Source: Nevskia sp.
Lineage (GTDB): Bacteria > Pseudomonadota > Gammaproteobacteria > Nevskiales > Nevskiaceae
Assembly (NCBI GenBank): GCA_021732745.1
Contig: JAKFUK010000001.1
Coordinates: forward strand, 260,931-324,930
Length of the DNA: 64,000 nucleotides
Direction: 5' to 3'
The notes under the pieces were generated by a model. The model made no database searches. It was not told where the DNA came from and worked only from the letters and a program-made list of their open reading frames with translations. Positions within the stretch are counted from its first letter, which is position 1, and each line of letters opens with the position of its first letter. Shown here piece after piece: positions 27,347-35,972 of this stretch. The position numbers and the translations under genes were made by a program.

Positions 27347-28609
27347 ATGACAGGATTTCGCGCTTTGCCCAAGCTGCTGGTGGGCCTGTGCCTCGGCCTG
27401 CTGGCCGGCCTGGCCACTGCCGCCGATCCCGCTCCCGATTGGCGCGCCGCCTGGTCGGTCAGCCCGTCGAGCGTGCGCAACATGAACCGGTTCGCCGCGA
27501 GCCAGACCATCCGCCAGATCGTGCGCGTGTCGGCTGCCGGCAACAGCTTGCGCCTGCGTTTCGGCCAGCGTTATGGCCTCGACACCGTGCAATTGACGGC
27601 TGTCAGCGTCGGCCTGCGCGCGGAAGGCGCTTCGATTGCACCCGGCAGCCTGCGCAGCGTGACTTTCGGCGGCGCCCGCAGTCTGAACCTCGCCCCCGGT
27701 GCCTCAATCAGCAGCGATCCGGTCGCCCTGCCGGTCGCGGCGTTTCAGGATCTGGTGATCAGCGTGTCGGGGTCAGGTGCCCTCGGACAGGTCACGGAAC
27801 ACTACATCGCCCGCGAAACGGCTTACATCAGCACGGCCGCGAACGCCGTCGACCAGCTCGACGCCAGCGGCTTCCGCCGCTCGCCAGCGGGCACACCGGA
27901 CGCCTTTTTCGTGCTCGAAGCCGTGGATGTGCGGCCGGCAACCGCCAGCCGCACCCTGATTGCCTTCGGCGATTCGATCAGCGACGGCTATATCTCCGCC
28001 CTCGGCTCGCCGTTCATCCAGAACACGGCGGGCCTCGGGCTCAACGAGCGTTATCCGGATTTTCTTGCTCAGCGGCTGGCGCAGCGCTTTCCCGGCCGTT
28101 ACAGCGTGGTCAACGCCGGCATCAGCGGCAATCGCGTGACCGCAGCGGCCTTCCTGCCGCAATACGGTCCGTCGTTACTGGATCGGCTCGATGACGATGT
28201 GCTCGCCGTGCCCGGCATCAGCGACGTGATCCTGCTCGAAGGCGGCAACGATCTCGGTTTTGCCACCAGACCGAATGCCGACGCCCTGATCGCCGGCCTC
28301 GCCCAGGCCGTCGCCCGCCTGAAAACCGCCGGCCTGCGCGTGCTGCTCGGCACCCTGCTGCCTTCGCGCGGCGCTTTCAATGGCGCGCTGCACGGCCGCC
28401 CGGCCGTCGACACGGCACGGCAAGCGGTCAACAATTGGATTCGCAATCAACAACTTGCCGACGGCATCGTCGACTTCGACGCCTGCATCCGCGACCCCGC
28501 CCGCCCCGGCTTCCTGCGCCCGGACCTCGACAGCGGCGACAACCTGCACCCCAATGCCGCCGGCTATCAGGCGCTGGCGGCCTGCGTGACGCTGGACTTG
28601 CTCGACTGA
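27347..28609 (+). CDS. secreted GDSL/SGNH-type esterase
   Basis: 420 aa. Signal peptide to about residue 26 (GLATAADP). An N-terminal beta domain (27-200) is followed by an SGNH hydrolase domain with block I FGDSISDG (Ser210), block II GISGNR, block III GGNDLGF and block V D398-N-L-H401, the complete catalytic set. The N-terminal extension and overall layout match GDSL-family acyl/ester hydrolases acting on polysaccharides or lipids in the periplasm or outside the cell. It begins 11 bp after the last lipoprotein, so it could be a thirteenth gene of the unit, but its link to the machine is unproven. Confidence 0.85.
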   Translation: MTGFRALPKLLVGLCLGLLAGLATAADPAPDWRAAWSVSPSSVRNMNRFAASQTIRQIVRVSAAGNSLRLRFGQRYGLDTVQLTAVSVGLRAEGASIAPGSLRSVTFGGARSLNLAPGASISSDPVALPVAAFQDLVISVSGSGALGQVTEHYIARETAYISTAANAVDQLDASGFRRSPAGTPDAFFVLEAVDVRPATASRTLIAFGDSISDGYISALGSPFIQNTAGLGLNERYPDFLAQRLAQRFPGRYSVVNAGISGNRVTAAAFLPQYGPSLLDRLDDDVLAVPGISDVILLEGGNDLGFATRPNADALIAGLAQAVARLKTAGLRVLLGTLLPSRGAFNGALHGRPAVDTARQAVNNWIRNQQLADGIVDFDACIRDPARPGFLRPDLDSGDNLHPNAAGYQALAACVTLDLLD

Positions 28610-28642
28610 GCGCGGGCGCGCCCTCATCCAAGGCTGTTCCCG

Positions 28643-28680
28643 CTTTGGCTGTTCTCTGCGTGAGAAGCCTTTTCGCCTCC
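28643..28680 (+). repeat. half-element of the TTCTCTGCGTGAG repeat family
   Basis: One arm only (GTTCTCTGCGTGAGAAGCC) of the inverted-repeat family whose intact copies are at 48347, 56777 and 59648. It lies in the 185-bp gap between the esterase and the acyl-activating ligase; no gene is seen there. Confidence 0.5.
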
Positions 28681-28794
28681 TCGACCCACCCCACCCGGGT
28701 GGTGCCATCCAGCGAAACGAGCAGGTATTGTTCAAATACGAACTAGGCGACGGCGCAAGTCCCGTCGCCACCTTCAACTCTGCGAGAAAGAACC

Positions 28795-30363
28795 GTGACC
28801 CCGAGCCTGCCCGCCGATATCGTCCGCGCCCGCCGCAATACCTTGGGCGATGCCCTGCGCCGTAGCGCGCGTCGTCATCGCGGCCGGGCCGCACTCTGCT
28901 ACGGCGATCGGACCTGGAGCTTCGAGGCACTCGATCAGGCCGCCAACCGGGTGGCGCTGTTTTACGCCGGTCTCGGGGTCACGGCTGGCGACCGGGTGCT
29001 GAGCTACGGCAAGAACTCCGATGCCTACCTGATCGCCTTTCTCGGCTGCACGCGCCTGGGTGCCATCCATGTGCCGATCAACTACGCGCTGACCGGCGAC
29101 GAACTGATCTATCTGGTGAAGCAGTCGGGAGCCGTGCTGGTGCTCAGCGATCCGGACCTGGTGGCGAATCTCGCCGTGCTCGGAGCCGATCAACCGACCA
29201 CTCGCCTGCTGAAAGGCGAGCCGGGCCACGATCTGCTGAGCGTGGCCTTGTCCGGGCCGCTGCCGGATACCGATTTCGCGGTCGATGACACATCCGTTGT
29301 CCAGTTCCTCTACACCTCGGGCACCACGGCAGCACCGAAGGGGGCGATGCTGACGCACGGCGGCATCCAGGCCGAGTACCAGACCTGCATCCAGGACCTG
29401 GAACTGCGCGAGTCGGACCGCGCGCTGGCGGCGCTGCCGCTGTATCACACGGCCCAGATGCATGTATTCACCATGCCGCACCTGCTGGTTGGCGCTTGGC
29501 AGATGATCATCGACGCGCCGGCACCGGCCCGGGTGCTGGAGCTGATCGAGCGCGAGCGCATCACTTCGTTCTTCGCGCCACCGACGGTCTGGATCAGCCT
29601 GCTGCGCCACCCGGATTTCGCCACCCGCGATCTGTCGTCGCTGGCAAAGGTCTATTACGGTGCCTCGATCATGCCGGTGCCGGTGCTGCAGGAACTGCGC
29701 ACCCGGCTGCCGAAGGCCGAGCCGTTCAACTGCTACGGCCAGACCGAGATCGCGCCGATGGCCACGGTGCTGAAACCACACGAGCACGAGGCGCGTCCGG
29801 CATCGGCGGGTCGGCCGGTGTTCAACGTCGAAACTCGCGTCGTCGATGACGATTTCAAGGACTGCGCGCCGGGCACGCTGGGCGAGATCGTTCATCGCAG
29901 CCCGCAGCTCACCATCGGCTACTGGCAGAAGCCCGAGCAGACCGCCGAAGCCTTCGCCGGCGGCTGGTTCCGCTCCGGCGATCTCGGTTATTTCGATGCC
30001 GAGGGCTACCTGTTCATCGCTGATCGCGTCAAGGACGTGATCAACACTGGCGGCGTGCTGGTGGCCAGCCGTGAAGTCGAGGAAGCGCTGCTGACCCACG
30101 CTTCAGTGTCGGAAGTGGCCGTGGTGGCGCTGCCGGACCCGAAGTGGATCGAGGCAGTCGCCGCCTTCGTGGTGCTGCGCGATGGCGCTCAGGCCACGGC
30201 CGAGGAACTGATCGCCCACTCGAAGACGACACTCGCTCCGTACAAGGTGCCGAAGCAGGTGATTTTCGTGACCAACCTGCCACGCAACACGGCCGGCAAG
30301 ATCCTGAAACGCGAGCTGCGCAAGGCCCATACCGGCTCGGAAGCCATGTTCGCGACCGGCTGA
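28795..30363 (+). CDS. acyl-activating AMP-forming ligase (ANL superfamily)
   Basis: 522 aa, GTG start with GAGAAAGAA upstream. ANL motifs in order: P-loop YTSGTTAAPKGAMLTHGG (about 173-190), FNCYGQTEIAPM, GWFRSGDLGYFDAEGYLFI, DRVKDVINTGGVLVASREVEE, and the C-terminal catalytic Lys in NTAGKILKRELRK. It activates a carboxylate (probably a fatty or other long acid) as an acyl-adenylate for transfer to CoA or ACP; substrate unknown. By position it is a candidate to feed the downstream PLP enzyme, though 388 bp separate them. A lone GTG and a modest ribosome site suggest moderate expression. Confidence 0.85.
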   Translation: MTPSLPADIVRARRNTLGDALRRSARRHRGRAALCYGDRTWSFEALDQAANRVALFYAGLGVTAGDRVLSYGKNSDAYLIAFLGCTRLGAIHVPINYALTGDELIYLVKQSGAVLVLSDPDLVANLAVLGADQPTTRLLKGEPGHDLLSVALSGPLPDTDFAVDDTSVVQFLYTSGTTAAPKGAMLTHGGIQAEYQTCIQDLELRESDRALAALPLYHTAQMHVFTMPHLLVGAWQMIIDAPAPARVLELIERERITSFFAPPTVWISLLRHPDFATRDLSSLAKVYYGASIMPVPVLQELRTRLPKAEPFNCYGQTEIAPMATVLKPHEHEARPASAGRPVFNVETRVVDDDFKDCAPGTLGEIVHRSPQLTIGYWQKPEQTAEAFAGGWFRSGDLGYFDAEGYLFIADRVKDVINTGGVLVASREVEEALLTHASVSEVAVVALPDPKWIEAVAAFVVLRDGAQATAEELIAHSKTTLAPYKVPKQVIFVTNLPRNTAGKILKRELRKAHTGSEAMFATG

Positions 30364-30407
30364 TACCGCCGGGAATCTGAAGCATCAGGAAAGAAGTCAG
30401 GGCAATT

Positions 30408-30423
30408 CGTGATCCACATCACA
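30408..30423. promoter_or_regulatory. Crp/Vfr-like palindrome
   Basis: CGTGATCCACATCACA matches the Crp consensus TGTGATCTAGATCACA at 13 of 16 positions, including both TGA half-sites (GTGAT / ATCAC). It lies 45 bp after the ligase stop and about 330 bp upstream of the PLP enzyme gene, in a 388-bp gap with no credible gene. A Crp/Fnr-family regulator could act here. Confidence 0.45.
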
Positions 30424-30751
30424 TTGCCGCGTCGGAGATATGAACTGAACCTCACCTGAAAGGGGGAACTCGCGTTCATGCTCACCCTGCCAGCTGCGAT
30501 CCAGACCTCAAGAGTCCTGGACGCGGCTCGGCGCCAAGGTTCGAGACCCGCAATCGTCATCCGATGCAAGTCCGTTGGGATTCCGATGTGAATCCGCGAG
30601 GACTGGCACGTAGCTGCGATGCAGTCTCGGGCCACAACCCCGGACATTCCGGGCCGGCACAGGGGACGCAAGATGTTCATGCAGACGAAAGTTCGGCATA
30701 TCGGCACGGCTGTGCCCAGCGGTTGCGGCCTGCGGACGCGCGAGGCCGGTC

Positions 30752-32062
30752 ATGGCCATTGATCCCGGTGCCGGCAGCACCCGGGACTATCTGGCGACGC
30801 CGGTCCGGCGCGTTGTCGATCGCGCCATGGGCTTCGAGCAGTGGCGCTCAGCCCGCGAACGCGCCGGCCTGATGCCCTATGCGAAATACCTGATCAAACC
30901 GCCACGCGCCTCGACCACCCTCCAGTACAGCGACGGCCGCCGTTTCAGCGGCATCAACTTCGCGACCCAGGATTATCTTTCCTTGGCCTCGCACCCGGCG
31001 GTGATGACCGCCGCCACCGAAGCGATCCAGCGTTTCGGCGTGCACAGCGCCGGCTCCACCGCGCTGGCCGGCAACGTCCACGAAGCGCTGCGCCTGGAAG
31101 CGGAGATCAGCGAACTGCTGCACACCCGCCACACCCTGCTGTTCCCGACCGGCTGGGCCGCCGGCTACGGCGTGATCCGCGGTCTGGTGCGCGAAACCGA
31201 TCATGTCGTGCTCGATGTGCTGGCTCACAACTGCCTGCAGGAAGGGGCGATGGCGGCCACCCGCAACCTGTACCGGATTCGCCACCGCGATCTGGCAATG
31301 ACTCGCCACCGCCTGTCGACGATCCGCGCGCATGACCCGGCAAACGCCATCGTGGTGGTCACCGAAGGCATCTTTTCGATGGATGCCGATGTCCCGGACC
31401 TGCGCGCCTTCCAGGCCCTGTGCCGCGAATACGAAGCCACCCTGATCGTCGACGTGGCCCACGATCTGGGCTGCATGGGACCGGATGGCAGCGGCCAGAT
31501 CGGCGTGCAGGGGATGCTCGGCGAGATCGACATCGTCATGGGCTCGTTCTCGAAAACCTTCGCTTCCAACGGCGGTTTCGTGTCCTGCAACAGCCGCGCG
31601 ATCAAGGAATACCTGCGCTACTACGCGCCGTCGAACACTTTTTCCAACGCCCTGTCGCCGATCCAGATCGCGGTGGTGCAAACCGCGCTCGGCATCGTCC
31701 GTGCTCTGGAAGGCGAAGCGCTGCGCCAGCGGCTGCACACGGCGGTGGTGGCGCTGCGCCAGGGCCTGAGCGACGAAGGCCTGCGCCTGTACGGCGAGCC
31801 GCACGCGATCGTGCCGATGGCGGTCGGCTCGGAAGCGGTGGCCCGGCGCGCGACCATGCTGGCCGCGCGCAACGACGTGCTGGTGAACCTGTCGGAGTTC
31901 CCGGCGGTGCCGATCAACGAATCGCGCTTCCGCCTGCAGGTGATGGCCACCCACGAGCCTGACGATTGCCGCGCGGCCGCCAAGCTCATCGCCACGTCCG
32001 TGCGCCAGGCCGAAGCCGACATAGCCGCCGACCGCAGCGGCCGCGAGTTGGAGGCGGCATGA
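30752..32062 (+). CDS. alpha-oxoamine synthase family PLP enzyme (BioF/KBL/SPT-like)
   Basis: 436 aa. Fold-type I aminotransferase, alpha-oxoamine synthase branch: it should condense an amino acid with an acyl-thioester, as in BioF, serine palmitoyltransferase or the CqsA autoinducer synthase. Key segments are TQDYLSLASHP, HSAGSTALAGNVHEALRLEAEI, the PLP-stacking region DVLAHNCLQEGA, D234-V-A-H237-D and Lys268 in GSFSKTFASNGGF, the Schiff-base lysine. The usual DEAHSxG is DVAHDLG here, so the acid after the Asp and the Ser after the His are changed; this may be a branch feature. Overlaps the MMPL gene by 4 bp. The product amino acid and acyl donor cannot be assigned. Confidence 0.85.
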   Translation: MAIDPGAGSTRDYLATPVRRVVDRAMGFEQWRSARERAGLMPYAKYLIKPPRASTTLQYSDGRRFSGINFATQDYLSLASHPAVMTAATEAIQRFGVHSAGSTALAGNVHEALRLEAEISELLHTRHTLLFPTGWAAGYGVIRGLVRETDHVVLDVLAHNCLQEGAMAATRNLYRIRHRDLAMTRHRLSTIRAHDPANAIVVVTEGIFSMDADVPDLRAFQALCREYEATLIVDVAHDLGCMGPDGSGQIGVQGMLGEIDIVMGSFSKTFASNGGFVSCNSRAIKEYLRYYAPSNTFSNALSPIQIAVVQTALGIVRALEGEALRQRLHTAVVALRQGLSDEGLRLYGEPHAIVPMAVGSEAVARRATMLAARNDVLVNLSEFPAVPINESRFRLQVMATHEPDDCRAAAKLIATSVRQAEADIAADRSGRELEAA

Positions 32063-34407
32063 GCAGCACCTCGCTCGACGATGAGGGCAGCATCCTGCCC
32101 TCGCGCAGCGCGATGAGCACCTGGACGCGCTGGGTGATCCGCTGGCGTCGGCTGGTGATCGCAGCCACCCTCCTGATCACCCTGGTGGCCGGCGCGCTGG
32201 CGGCGAACCTGCGCATCGTCATCGACCCGGCCGCGATCCTGCCGCAGTCGCATCCTTTCGTGGCCTCGAAATCCGTGCTTGAGGGCGTTTTCGGCGAAAA
32301 ATACTCGCTGCTGGTGACCATCAAGCCGAAAACCGGCAGCGCTGACACCCCGGCCATTCGCGCCAAGGTCGCCGCCCTGACCGAGGCGCTGCTCAAGGAT
32401 CGCGGCATCATCCGCCACACCTTGCAAAGCACGGCATCGCCGAACACCCGGGCGATCGACGCCTCCGAAGACGGCCTTGCCGTGCGCCCGTTCGCGCGGG
32501 TGCTGGACGAAGGCCGGCCGCTGACCGAACTTCTGGCCGAGAACCCGGTGTACGGCGATTTCATCGCCTCCAAGGACGCCGGCACGCTCGCCGTGTTCGC
32601 CCAGTTCGACACCGATCCCTATGGTTACGGGGCCATCCTGCGTCGTCTTGAGCCGGCCATCGATGCCATTCGCGACGACAGTGTCAGCGTGCAGGTCGGC
32701 GGCCATCTGAAAGTGCTCGGCGAAATCGAGCTGTATTCGGAACGGATGATCGTGCTGCTGCCGCTGGCGATCCTGCTGATTGCGCTGGTGCACTTTGAAG
32801 CGTTCCGCAGCGTGCAGGGCCTGGTGCTGCCGCTGGTCACCGCGACCCTGGCGCTGGTCTGGGTGCTCGGCATCATGGGGGCCAGCGGCATCCCGCTCGA
32901 TGTCTTCAATGCCACCACGCCGATCCTGATCCTGGCGGTGGCCGCCGGCCACGCCGTGCAGATTCTCAAGCGCTATTACGAGGAATACGACCGTCTGGCG
33001 CGCGACGGCATGCTGCCGCATCGGGCCAATCGCGAAGCCGTGGTCGCCGCCATCGACAAGGTGGGCCGCTACATGATTCTCGCCAGCGTGGTCGCGGCAC
33101 TCGGGTTTCTGTCGCTGATGGCGTTCGAGATTCGCACCATCAAGACCTTCGGCTTTTTCACCGGTCTGGGAATCCTGAGCGCGCTGGTCATCGAACTGAG
33201 CTTCATTCCGGCGCTGCGCTCGATGCTGCCACCGCCGAAACCGAAGGTCACCGCAAGCGAACGGCCGTCGATCTGGCTGAAGCTGACGCGCTGGATTGCC
33301 GCCCATCTGCGCAGCAGCAGCGTGTTCGTCTTCTGGGCGATGGTGGTGTTCATCGGGCTGGCGGCGGTGCCGATGATCGCCGTCGAGAACTCCAACCGCT
33401 CCAATTTCGCCGAATGGACCGAGCTGCGCCGCGACGATGCCGCCATCAATTCAGCACTCGGCGGCAGTCAGGTGCTGTATCTGATGATCGACGGCGGCAA
33501 GCCTGATGCGATCAAGGATCCTGAGCTGCTGAAAGCCATTGCCGCCATTCAGACGGCGATGGCGCAGCGCGAAGGCGTTGGCAAGACCATCTCCATCGTC
33601 GATCTGCTGAAGCGCATGAATCAGGCCATCCAGGGTGGCCAGCCGGCTTTCGACACCCTGCCCGAATCGGCCGCCCAGACCGCTCAGTACCTGCTGTTGT
33701 ACGGACTGTCCGGCGATTCCCGCGATCTCGACAGCTTCATCGACGAAAGCTATCAGCGCGCGAACCTGAAGATTTTCCTCAAGCGCGATGACTCCACCTG
33801 GGTGCAGAACCTGATCAGCTTCGCGCAGTTCCAGGCCCACAAGCATCTGCCGCCCGGCGCCAGCATCATCATCGGCGGCGGTGTTGCCGAAGCCGCTGCG
33901 CTCAACGAAGTGCTGGTGCGCGACAAGCTGCTGAACATCGCCCAGATCGCCGCCGTGGTGTTCCTGATCTCATGCCTCGTGTTCCGCTCGCTCGTCGCCG
34001 GGGCGCTGGTGATGCTGCCGCTGGCGGTGGCCGTGATCGCCAACTTCGGGCTGCTTGGCTGGCTCGGCATTCCGCTCAACGTGCCGACCTCGCTGATCTC
34101 GGCGATGGCGGTCGGCATCGGTGCCGACTACGCCATCTACCTGATCGCCCGCTATCGCGAGGAAGTGCGCCGGGGCAATCCCGATCCGCTGACCACCACC
34201 GTCACCACCGCCGGCCAGGCCTGCCTGTATGTGGCCACGGCGGTGGCGGTCGGCTACGGCGTGCTGGCCCTGAGCTTCGGCTTCTACATCCACCAGTGGA
34301 TGGCGCTGCTGATCGCCTCGGCGATGTTCATCAGCGCCCTCGCCGCCCTGACCCTGATTCCTGCCCTGTTGCATCGCTATCAACCGAGATTCGTCCATGA
34401 ACGATGA
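32059..34407 (+). CDS. MMPL/RND-family lipid exporter
   Basis: 782 aa with about twelve membrane helices in two halves: TM1 near residue 31, TM2-6 around 230-400, TM7 near 430, TM8-12 around 640-770. Two periplasmic loops (about 55-220 and 455-620). It is of the MmpL/HpnN type that moves lipids such as hopanoids rather than the drug-pump type, shown by short periplasmic domains and SAMAVGIGADYAIYLIARYREE in TM10. Overlaps the PLP enzyme gene by 4 bp, so it likely transports the product of that enzyme. Confidence 0.85.
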   Translation: MSSTSLDDEGSILPSRSAMSTWTRWVIRWRRLVIAATLLITLVAGALAANLRIVIDPAAILPQSHPFVASKSVLEGVFGEKYSLLVTIKPKTGSADTPAIRAKVAALTEALLKDRGIIRHTLQSTASPNTRAIDASEDGLAVRPFARVLDEGRPLTELLAENPVYGDFIASKDAGTLAVFAQFDTDPYGYGAILRRLEPAIDAIRDDSVSVQVGGHLKVLGEIELYSERMIVLLPLAILLIALVHFEAFRSVQGLVLPLVTATLALVWVLGIMGASGIPLDVFNATTPILILAVAAGHAVQILKRYYEEYDRLARDGMLPHRANREAVVAAIDKVGRYMILASVVAALGFLSLMAFEIRTIKTFGFFTGLGILSALVIELSFIPALRSMLPPPKPKVTASERPSIWLKLTRWIAAHLRSSSVFVFWAMVVFIGLAAVPMIAVENSNRSNFAEWTELRRDDAAINSALGGSQVLYLMIDGGKPDAIKDPELLKAIAAIQTAMAQREGVGKTISIVDLLKRMNQAIQGGQPAFDTLPESAAQTAQYLLLYGLSGDSRDLDSFIDESYQRANLKIFLKRDDSTWVQNLISFAQFQAHKHLPPGASIIIGGGVAEAAALNEVLVRDKLLNIAQIAAVVFLISCLVFRSLVAGALVMLPLAVAVIANFGLLGWLGIPLNVPTSLISAMAVGIGADYAIYLIARYREEVRRGNPDPLTTTVTTAGQACLYVATAVAVGYGVLALSFGFYIHQWMALLIASAMFISALAALTLIPALLHRYQPRFVHER

Positions 34408-34603
34408 TCCGACCCCTGATTGGCCCGACCTGCTGGCGCTCTGCATGCTGGCGCTGGTGCTGACCCTGTCCTACGTCGCCGAAGGCAGCGAAACGAGACA
34501 GGCCGCCCGTCACCCGGCCCACGACCGCGGACTCCATTCGACCGGCGATCTGGCCATGAACCTGATCGCGACCGATCCGCCTTCGAGCGACCGGCGTCCC
34601 TGA
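34397..34603 (+). CDS. possible small membrane protein
   Basis: 68 aa starting 11 bp inside the end of the exporter gene. An acidic N-terminus (MNDDPTPDWPD), one hydrophobic stretch (LLALCMLALVLTLSYVAEG), then a charged tail. The overlap is typical of coupled genes here, but there is no family match and codon use is unremarkable; it may be a spurious frame. Confidence 0.4.
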   Translation: MNDDPTPDWPDLLALCMLALVLTLSYVAEGSETRQAARHPAHDRGLHSTGDLAMNLIATDPPSSDRRP

Positions 34604-34721
34604 ATGTGGCGGCTGTTGCCTGAACGCTGCCGACACGCTTCGGCGTTTTTGTCTGTGGCGCTGAAATTGACGACACTGCGCGGCGCGATGCTCGATCGCT
34701 CACTCGCAGGGACGGAACGTC

Positions 34722-35786
34722 ATGATTCAGGCACGATCGTTAAAGGCGCTGTCAGCGTCGCTGCTCGTTCTGCTGCTGCAAGCCTGCGGCGGCGGCGGCA
34801 CTGAAGCCCCGCCGCCGGAGCCGGCGTTCACTGCCGCCCAGGCTGATCTCGACGACGCCCTCAACTGCACGCCGTTCACCCATCCGGAAAGGCCACCCGT
34901 GCTGCTGGTCCACGGCACCACCACCACCGGCAGCGAGCAGTACACGCTGTTCTACACCCCGCAACTGGTCGCACTCGGTTACGACGTCTGCATCGTCACC
35001 TATCCCGATCGCGGACTCGGCGACATGCAGGTATCGGCCGAATACATCGTCAATGCCCTGCGCAGCGTGCGCGCGCAAAGCGGCCGCCGGGTGGCGATGA
35101 TCGGCCACAGCCAGGGCGCGTCGATGCCGCGCTGGGCCCTCAAGTTCTGGCCGTCGGCGCGTGATGCGGTCGAGGATTTCGTGCTGATCGCCGGCCCCAA
35201 CCACGGCACCACCGTGGCGCTGCTGCCAACGCTCCTCCCCACCCTGCTTGAAACCCTGGGTCTCGGCGCGTTGCCGATCGGCACGCTGCCGGAAGCGCTG
35301 TATCAATTCGTTCCGGAATCGGCTTTCGTCACGGCTGTCAATACCGGCGACGAAACCCCCGGCGACATCGACTACAGCTCGATCTACACGCAATTCGACG
35401 AACTGGTGCGCCCGGTCTCGCCGGTGGCCACCGCTGCCCTGGACGCGGGCCAGAACAATCCGCGCGTTGCCAACATCCTGCTGCAGGACATCTGCCCCGG
35501 TTACCTGAGCACCCATCTCATCATTGGCACCAGCGATCCGATCCCCTTCGCGCTGGCCCTCGACGCCATCAACAACCCCGGCCCAGCGAACGTCACCCGG
35601 GCGGGCGGGCCATCGGCGCTGTGTGGCCTGTTGCCGGTCGATGTCACCGCCCTGTTGCAGGCACCGCTGGTGCGCGGGCTGCTGGAGATCGTCGCCTCCG
35701 AGTTCGAGAACGGCGTGCCCAACCCGCATCTGGCTGCGCGCGAACCGCCGCTGATGCCCTACGTGGCCGCTGCAACCGGTCCCTGA
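34722..35786 (+). CDS. lipase-like alpha/beta hydrolase lipoprotein
   Basis: 354 aa. Lipobox LLQAC (Cys22) followed by a Gly-rich tether. An alpha/beta hydrolase core begins at PPVLLVHGTTTTGSEQY (oxyanion region), with the nucleophile elbow GHSQG (Ser130) and FVLIAGPNHGTTV, a layout resembling CalB/LipA-type triacylglycerol lipases. Asp and His of the triad are not securely located, although DPIPF and PNPHL are candidates. It should sit on the periplasmic or outer face, and by context may act on a lipid made by the PLP enzyme or handled by the exporter upstream. Confidence 0.8.
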   Translation: MIQARSLKALSASLLVLLLQACGGGGTEAPPPEPAFTAAQADLDDALNCTPFTHPERPPVLLVHGTTTTGSEQYTLFYTPQLVALGYDVCIVTYPDRGLGDMQVSAEYIVNALRSVRAQSGRRVAMIGHSQGASMPRWALKFWPSARDAVEDFVLIAGPNHGTTVALLPTLLPTLLETLGLGALPIGTLPEALYQFVPESAFVTAVNTGDETPGDIDYSSIYTQFDELVRPVSPVATAALDAGQNNPRVANILLQDICPGYLSTHLIIGTSDPIPFALALDAINNPGPANVTRAGGPSALCGLLPVDVTALLQAPLVRGLLEIVASEFENGVPNPHLAAREPPLMPYVAAATGP

Positions 35787-35972
35787 ACCGGCGCTTCCCG
35801 ATCCGGCTGGCACCGAATCGGCAGGCAAAACGCACCGTTCCAGAAGCAGGGCATCGCTACCTGCTTACCGTGACCCTTGATCGCTGGTTAAGATGCCCGC
35901 CCGCGATCGGTCACGGCTTGGGGCGATGCGCCAGCATCCCGGAGTCTGCCGGTCCCCAACTGAACGCCCGCC

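Noticed and set aside
30603..30621. TGGCACG...TGC sequence resembling a sigma54 promoter upstream of the PLP enzyme gene
   Set aside because: Spacing between the GG and GC elements is 9 nt instead of the strictly required 10.
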